Assembly (NCBI RefSeq): GCF_001005085.2 | Contig: NZ_LBMU02000044.1 | Span: 1 to 64,000, forward strand | Origin: Streptomyces humi | GTDB taxonomy: Bacteria; Actinomycetota; Actinomycetes; Streptomycetales; Streptomycetaceae | DNA length: 64,000 nucleotides | Direction: 5' to 3' | Shown: piece by piece, positions 33,149 to 42,100 of the stretch | Layout: each line of letters starts with the position of its first letter | Position numbering within the stretch: the stretch's first letter is position 1 | Made by a program: the position numbers and the translations under genes | Notes under the pieces: generated by a model | What the model was told of the DNA's origin: nothing | Database searches by the model: none | The model's input: only the letters and a program-made list of their open reading frames with translations

Positions 33149-36100
33149 ATGCCACGCCCGACCGACTGGAACGCGATCGGGCTCGACGGCGACCCCACCC
33201 CCGGCGACCCCGACCAGATCCGGACGCTGGCCACCGAGCTGAACCACCTGGGCTCCGAGGCCCGGCGGATCAGCACGGCGATCGACGCGGTCATGAACAC
33301 GGCCGGCGACAGCGTCTTCGTCGGCGAGGCCGCCGACGCGCTGCGCGACAAGGTCAACGACCGGCTGCGCGGACACATCGAGGACGTGGCGCAGTCCTTC
33401 GAGACCGCGGCGAGCGCGCTGACCACCTGGGCGGACAAGCTGGTCGACCTACAGTCCCGGGCCGACGGCGCCCTCAACTCGGGCCGGGGGCTGTCCGAGG
33501 ACGACCCGAGCAGGGACACCTACGCCTCGACGGCGCGACAGGCCGGCACCGAGCACGGCGAGGGCGCGGCCGCGGCGGCCGGCAGCATCTCGGGTGTCTC
33601 CGACATCCAGCTGCCGATCTCCAGGTGCCAGATCTTCTGGGAGGCGTTCCAGTGGCTGGCGATCATCCTGATCGTGCCGGCGCTGATCTTCGGCGGCCCG
33701 ATCGCGCTGCTCGCCCTCGGCGTCAACCTCACCCTGTTCATCAAGACGATCGTCGACTTCGCCAACGGTGACGCCAGTTTCCTCGACCTGTTCCTCGCCG
33801 GGCTGGGCATCCTGGCGCCCACCACCAAGGCACTGCCGATCTTCCAGATCATCAAGGGCGTCGGTACGACCGCCTTCGCCAAGGGCTTCGCCAACATCGC
33901 CCGCGGTACCTTCCAGGCCCTGCGCAACCTGTTCACCAACGGCTTCCGGCCGACGACCCTGCTGCTGGGCCTGAAGGACCTGGTCCGGCTCGGCAGCACC
34001 TGGGTCTACAAGGGCGGCCTGTGGGTGCTGGACGGCATCCACAACCTGCCCAACGTCATCAGCCACGGCGTCAACTCCCTGGGCCTGACGGTCGTCCAGG
34101 GCTTCAAGGCGATCCCCGGGTTCGTGCGCGGCCTGCCCGAGACGCTCTCCAAGGGCTGGCAGGCCACGAAGACCTGGGTGGGCCAGGAGTTCGGGGGCAC
34201 CAAGTGGCTGCGGATCCTCCTGCCGGTGGACGCGGCGGAGATCGGCGAGTACGGCTTCGCGCGCGCCCTGCGGATCAGCCTCTTCGACCGCGGTGTACTC
34301 GGGCAGCACGTGTTCGGCGCCCCGATCACGGGCGCCGTCGGCCGTACGATCAGCTCGGTCCCGGTCGATCCGCGTACCGTCGACGCCCTGGTCGACATGC
34401 CGCGCATCCAGCTGAACGAGCTGCGGTTCGGGGCGGGGGCCGGGCAGAACGCGCTGCGCAACCTCGACCTGCGCCTCCCCGGCACCCACCTGGACGTCAC
34501 GTCGACGCTGCGGCCGCCGTCGCTGAACCTGGGCGACGTGGGCGCGATCGCCCACCGCGGCAACTTCGGCGTGCAGGCGGGACGCACGGTGGACGCGCTG
34601 GTCGACATGCCCCGGGTCCAGCTCGGCGGCGTCCACGTGGAGAACCTCGGTGCGCTGGGCGGGCGTTCGGACCTCGGGGTGAGCGTCGCCGCCACACCGA
34701 CCGTCACCACCGCGTCCGGTCTGCACGTACCGGCGTCGGCCGGTGTCCCCGGCGCCGCGCACGGCGTCGCGAACACGCCGGTCGCGGCCGTCACCGGGGG
34801 CGCCCACACCACGCTCACCGGACTGCCCCCGACCCCGGCGAACCTCACCTCGCACGCCGAGGTGCTGCTGCCCGGCGGTGCGCACGGCGGCACGCACACG
34901 CCGGGTACCTCGGTCCTGACCGGCACCCACGGCACGCCGCCGCCCGTCGCCGGTACGGCGGGCGGCCTGGCCACGCCGGGCTCCCCCGTCGCCGGCCCCG
35001 TCCACACGACGCTGACCGGCACCGGCGCACCGGCCACGAACCTCGCGCACACCGCGCTGAACTCGACGCCGGCGCCGATGGCCGCGCACGAGGTGACCGC
35101 ACCGAACAGCCTGCTCACCGGGCCGACGACGGTCGCCCACCCCGCCCCGAACGGCATCGGGCACACCGTGCCGGGCGCGGTCGACACCCACGCCTCGGCG
35201 TTCGACCTGCTGGCGGGCGGCCACCGCAACACGCCGAACACACCGGTGGCCCCCGGCACCGGCAGCACCCTCGCCGACCGCACCACCAGCGCCCTGACGG
35301 CCAACCAGACCCGGCTCCACCTCGACGAACTCGTCCACAGCCCCGGCTCACCCCGCCCCGGTGCCGCGCCGGAGCACCTGCCGCACGGCTCAGCGGCACC
35401 GGGCACCCCGGACCGGCTGACGGTGAACCCCGCCGCTCCCGACCGGCTGACGGTGAACCCCGCCGCTCCCGACCGGCTGACGGTGAACCCCGCCGCTCCC
35501 GACCGGCTGATGACGAACCCCGCCGCGCCGGACCGGCTCACGGCCGGGACGACCACACCCGACCGGCTCACGGTCGGCACGACCACACCCGCCCGGCTCA
35601 CGGTGACGCCCACGACACCGGACCGGCTTCCCGTCACCGTCTCCCCGCACGACCCGCCCTCCCCCGCTCCTGTCGGCGGTTCCGGCCGCCCGGGCCCGGG
35701 CGGTGACCACAGCCGCTCGGCCCTCGACCTCGTCGACACCGGCCGCAGCGCCCGCGGGAACGACACCCCCGCCTTCGCCGGCACCCCCGCCCACACCGAC
35801 ACCGGCAAGGGCCTGGCCGGCTCGGCCTCCGGCACCTCCGGGCACACCCCCGAGCACCTGCCGGAGCAGCGCGCCGCCGCCCCGTCCGACAGGACGAGCG
35901 GCCCCTACCCAAGCGGGACCGGCGGCGGCCGCGACCTGCCCGGGCACGGGCCCCGGCTCACCCCGGCCCAGATCGAGGAGGCCTGGTTCCGGGACGGGCA
36001 GCGGGTCGACGCGCTGTTCGGCCACGCGGACGACCCGCTGCGCCAGGCCCGCCGCGATGCCTGGCGGGACCACGTCCAGGCACGCTACGACCTGGGCCGG

Positions 36101-39100
36101 GCCGAGGAATCGCTGCCGCACGACGGCCACGCGGGCAGCTCCCACGGCCCCACCGCCGCCGAGCTCCGGGCCCGCGAGAACGTCGACGCCGCCCGGCAGC
36201 GGTACGACGCCACCCACGACCGGCTGACCGGACTCGGTGTCGACCCGGTGCGGATGGAGGCTGACCTCGCCGCCCTGCGCGGGCTCGGCCTGAACGAGCG
36301 GCCCCGCGCGCTCGGCGGCACGGTCCTGCCCGCCGACACCGCGACTCCCCCGCCCGCGCACACCGCGCCGTCCGCCCACGGTGAGACGCGGACGGCCACC
36401 TCCGCGACGCCTCCCCAGCGGCTGGCGGAGTTCCTGGGCGAGCACACCGAGGCCCAGCGCGGCCTGCACCAGGCCGAGATCAACCTCGCCAACGCCGGCC
36501 AGAAACAACGCCCGACGATGGAGGCCGCCCTCGCCAAGGCGAACGAGGAGGCGACCCGGAGCACGGTCCGGCTGGACGACGCCATGACGCGGGCGCTGAC
36601 CGAGGGCAGGCTCTCCCAGCGTGACCTCAACCTGCTGGTCGACCAGTTCGCCGGTGCCGGTGACATCCAGCGGGCCCTGCGGCTCCAGGAGCACGCGCTG
36701 CGGCTGGACACCGAGGCGCGCCACGCGCCCGACGCCGCCCGCCCGGACCATTTCATCAGGACCGGCGCGGAGATCCAGGAGCAGTCGCGCGGCCTGCGCG
36801 AACTCACCCGGCGGCTGGAGAACCTGGTCGAGGCGGGCAAGAGGACCCCGCAGGAGCTCCAGGGCCTCGCCCGGACCCTCGACGAGGCCGCCCACACCCT
36901 CGACGCCTCCCTCCAGGGCTTCGTCAAGGACGCCGCCGAACTCGGCGGCACGTACACCCTGCGCAACGAGCACGCCCCCGTCGCCACCGTGGCCCACCAG
37001 CTCGCCAGGATGGTCGACGAGGCCGTCACGGAGGCCGGGCCGGGCGGGTCCGTCTCCCTCAAGGGCTTCCTCGGCACCGAGGCCTCGATCACCCGTCTAC
37101 AGCGCGACATGCCGGCCGTCGCCCGCCGCTTCCGCACCGACAAGGCGTACGCCGAGGTGCCCACCGGTCTCCAGTGGAAGGCCGAACTGCCCGGCACCCA
37201 GGCCCAGTGGAAGCAGGTCTTCGACGACTTCGAGGACTTCGACAAGCTCTCCAGGACCCAGCAGACGGAGTTCGTGCAGAAGCTGTCCGAGCGCAACATC
37301 AGGCAACTGCGCCAGGACGTCGCCGAACTGCTCGACGGCCTGCCGCGGGCCGAACGGGCGCAGTTCGAGAAACTGCTGGCCGGTCTGGAGAACCTGCCGT
37401 ACCGCGTCAAGCACGCGACCCCGGCCTACCACGCCATCGCCAACAGCGGGGTGATGTCCTCCCAGGGCGACCTGGCCCGACGGGGCATCAGGTTCCTCGC
37501 CTCCGGCAAGAGTTCGGCGAAGAACACCTCCAACCTCGGCAACGACGACTTCGTCTTCTTCCGGATGGAGGCCGGTGACAAGCCGATGGCGACGCGGTAC
37601 GGGCCGACCACGCTCGTCTTCGACGCCAAGGTCCTGGAGGAGAAGGGCGGCTGGGTGTCGCTGCACGACCAGCTGCACCCGCTGGACCGCGAGACGATGC
37701 GGGACCTGAAGTTCGGCGACGACACCGTGCGCAGCGCCACGTACGACGAGGGCTTCGACGAGATGGGCAAGCGGGCCCGCTGGACGTACGCGTACCCGGA
37801 CGGCGGCTCCCGCACGGTCTCCTTCGACCAGGAGGTCTTCCACGGCGCGCACGTCCAGGAGGCGCTGGCCCTGTCGGTGGTGCGCGAGGTGCACCGGATC
37901 GGCGGCGGCTTCAAGGACGACGTCCTCCGGCTCGTCCACGGGCGGGTCGACGCGGAGGGACTGGGGTCGGTCGTCTCCAAGCTGTACCGGCCCGAGGCGA
38001 AGTTCGGGTCCGGACTGCCCATCAACCCGCTCGCGAGCCGTGTCGAGTCCGAGTGGCCGAGGCCGCTCATGGTCCACGACGCGGAGGGCGACGGACGCTA
38101 TCTCGCCGACGGGACGGTGGACCCGGCCGCGCGGGCCGCGGGCAAGGCGTTCGACGAGGCGTCGGACAAGCTGCGCCAGGCCGACAACGCCGTCGTCAGC
38201 GGCAACAAGAAGGCGCAGCGCTACAACCTCAACAAGGCGCAGCCGCTCGCCGAGCAGTCGGTCAGGCTGACGCGGGAGTTCCACGCCCTCGCCGAGGGTG
38301 CCCGCAAGGACATGGCGCAGGGCCTGCTCGACGAGCGGGTGAAGCTGCTGGACACCGTCAACGGACGCGTCGACGCCCTGAAGCAGGGACCCGACCCGGA
38401 CGCGGTGAAGGCGCAGCCCAGGCCGGGAAAGAACCAGGGCGCCGGGGCCTCGTCGTCGGCCGCCGTGCCCGGCGGACCCGACCTCGCCGAACTTCCGCGT
38501 GCGGCCGAGGACGCGCTCAAGGCGGTGCCGGGCATCACGGACCCCATGAAGAAGATGGTCCGGGCACTCGCCAACTCCGACGGCTTCCGGTCGCTGCCGG
38601 ACTCCAAGGTCGGCGCGCAGACCACGGCCGCCGTCGACCTGGGCAGGAACGCCTTCGACAAGGCGTTCAAGCACCTGTCCAAGGCGGGACTGGTCTACGG
38701 TGACGAGGCGGGCCTCCACTTCACGGACGACGGCCGGCGGCTGTTCCTGCCGCCGAGCGCCGACACCAAGACCCCCACGCTCACCGGCGACCACCTCCCG
38801 TCCCACACCCCGGACACGAACGGCACACCCCGCCCCACCGAGAACGACACGCCCGCATCGCGCCCCGTCGACATCGCCCCGGCCGCACCGCACGGCGGCG
38901 GCACGGCCCCGCACACGCGGACCGGGCTCCAGACGACGCTCGACGGTGTGGACAGGTCCGCCCGGGTCCAGCGGCAGAACGACGCCCTGAGCCTGCTGGA
39001 CGGCACCCCGCCGGCATCCGTAGGGACCGGTCGCGGCACCGGTCCGGCCGTGCCCCCACGGCAGCCCGGGCGGACGCCTTGGGCGGAGGATTCGGCGCGG

Positions 39101-42100
39101 TTCGACGAGCTGCTGGGCGGCGACGGCCGGCCGTTCCGCGAGGCCTGGGTCGAGCTGTCGTCCGCCCGGGCCGAACTGAACCGGGTCGAGGACCTGCGCG
39201 GCGCGCCGGGCGGAGCGAGCACGTCACAGGGCGTCAGCGCGTTCGACGTGCAGCTCAACCAGGAACTGGTCGCCGCGCGGGAGCGGTTCCGCACCGCCTA
39301 CACGAACCTCCAGGACCTCGGTGTCCAGCCGGCCGAGATCGAGGCCCGGGTCCAGGAGATCCAGCTGGGGGCCACCCGCCGTGGCGCGACGCTCGGCGCG
39401 GGCAAGCACGACACGCTGCCCGACACCGTCCCGCCCGCGGTCGACCACATCGCTCTGAACAGCTCGGGTGTGAGCGGTCCGAACGGTCTGACCGTCGAGC
39501 GGAGCGTGGGCCAGGACGGCGCGGTGACGCTGCGGATGGTCGACCAGCAGCTGCACCCGGACCCGGCGCACACGGTCGTCGCCCGGCCGGACGGCGGTTT
39601 CGACGTCCGGAACACCGGGTCGGACACGGTCGAGACCTACACCGCGCACGGCGACCGGACCGGCTACGAGATGCCGCTGCACGGGGCCGACGGCCGGCCG
39701 ACGGGCATGCGGCTGCGCACGGACGTCAACGGCCACGGCACGCGCCGGGCCCTGACGGTGCACGGGCCCGGAGCGGACGGGCTGACCGCCTTCCCGCTGC
39801 CCGGCGACGCCACGCGGATCACCCGTGGCGACACCGGCGCCACCCGCCGCGTGGACGCCCTGGGGCACCATCTCGACGAGGGCGTCCAGCTCACCGGCCG
39901 GGACGGGGCACCCGGCCCGACCGACCGGGTGCTGGTCACCGACGGCTCCGGCGGTCATGTCACCGATCTCGCGGGCAACCGTCTGGACCTGCGGGTGCGG
40001 GACCTGGGTGACGGGCACGGCGTCAGGGTCACCGACGAGACGACCGGGGTGTCCGTACGCCACGACGGCCGGGGGCGCCTCCAGGAGACCTGTGTCGCGC
40101 TGACCGACCCGCGGGGCGTGCGCGGGGAGCGGTTCCTGGCGGACGACGGCACGGGCCGCTTCACGCTGACCGACCCGTCCGGTGCCCGGCAGCCCCAGAC
40201 GGTCACCGCGCTGCCCGACGGAGCCGGCTTCCGGGTGACCGACGAGACGAGCGGCGCCACCAGCACGTTCACGGCCGACGGCCGCTACCGGGACACCGGC
40301 CTCGCGCTGTTCGACCCGGCGGCGGACGCGCGCGGCGGCCGGATCGTCGTACCGGACGGCGCGGGCGGTCACCGTCTCACCGACACGGCGGGGCAGCCGC
40401 TCCCCCAGCGGGTCGTCACCGTCGACGGCAACCGGCCGCGCACCATCGACGGCGTCACCGGCGAGTCCGTGCTGTACGACGCCCAGGGCCGCCCGGTGAG
40501 CACCTCGACCGCGCTGGCCGACCCGGCCGACGGGCAGCGCGGCGCCCGGTTCGCCGAGCCGGACGGCGCCGGCGGCCACCGTCTCACCGACGCCGACGGC
40601 AACCGGCTGCCCGGCACCGTCACCGCGCTCGCGGACAACGGTGGTTTCCGTACCGTCCACGACACCGGTCACCGCACCTTCGCGCCCGACGGCGGCCTCG
40701 CGGGCGACGGGCTGCGGCTGACCGGCCGGGACGGCGTACCGGCCGGGCATCTCGACCGGCCGCTCGGCGGGGCCCCGCGCTGGCTGGACGACGCGTTCGC
40801 GGCGGACCCGGCGCGGGCGGTCACCTTCGACCCGGCCGGCCGCGTCGAGATCGCCCGCCCGGGCGGCGGCCGGCAGGTCTTCGACCAGAACACCGGGCGG
40901 TTCGTCCAGGAGACGGTCCCGCTGCCCGGCGGCGGTCACCGGACCACGCCGGCCGACGGGACGTTCACCCGGTACGACGCCCAGGGCGCCGTCACGGCGA
41001 CCGGCACCCCGCTGCCCGCGGGCCACGGCGGGCGCCTGCTCGTGGTGGCTCCGCCGACCGCGGCGCACCCCGGCGCCTGGCTGGAGGACGCGGCGGGCGG
41101 CAGGCTCGCGCACTGGACCGCAGTCCGGCGGCCCGACGGCACCACCCGGATCGCCTTCGACGACCGGACCAGCCCGCGGCACGGCGAGTTCGTGCACCTG
41201 GCCGCCGACGGCAGCGTGGTCCGGCAGGGCTTCAACGTGCTGGACGACGGGCGGCGGACGGACTACCGGTACGTCGTCGACCGCACCACGGGCACCTGGG
41301 AGCGGACCACCAGGTCCGGAGCACCGGTGGCGGCCGGGTCCTTCCACCACGGCACCGCCGACCTGTCCGGGGCGGCGGGCGGTCACATCAAGCTGCTCAG
41401 CTCGACCGGGAAGCGGGTGCCGGTCTTCGAACGCCGGGTGCTGCCCGGTGCCTCCGGCGACGTCGTCGACTCCTTCCGGCGGACCGACACGATCGGCTTC
41501 GCCCGCACCAACCCCCGTACTCACTGGGTGCGTTGGGACGACACCGGCACTCCGGCCGGTACGGGCAGCCGGCACTACGACACGGCGGGCACCGGCTGGC
41601 GCGACACCGACGGCTGGGGCCGCACGGTCCGTGAGTACCGCGACGGGCTTCAGAAGTTCGACGGCCGGGCCGGCCACACGCTGGGCGTCGACGACGGCAA
41701 CGGGGTCTGGACCTGGCACCGTCACGACGGCGACGGCAAGGTGATCGCCTCGGGTCCGCGCACCCGGGAGCGCGTCGGCAGCGGCTGGACCGACCGCACC
41801 GCGGACGGCCGGATCGCCCAGCGGCAGTGGGGCATGGCGGAATGGCCCGAGCGGGCCGGCCAGTACCAGGAACACGCCGTGAACCCGGCCGACGGCACCC
41901 TCCGCGCCACCTGGGAGCGGCACTCCCCGCACGGCAAGGAGGTCGGCAGGCACGAGGCCTTCGGCGACGGCTTCCTGACCACCGACCGCTGGCGTGAGCA
42001 GCGGCCGCCGACCTGGGTGCGCACCCGCTGGCTGGCCGGCGCCGAGCACACCCGGCCGCCGTACGCCCATGTCCGGGGCGACGACACCTACCAGCTGTTC

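Noticed and set aside
35411-35640. CRISPR-like repeats
   Set aside because: Units are contiguous without spacers, keep reading frame and encode a regular peptide, so this is a coding tandem repeat. No cas genes are present in the window.
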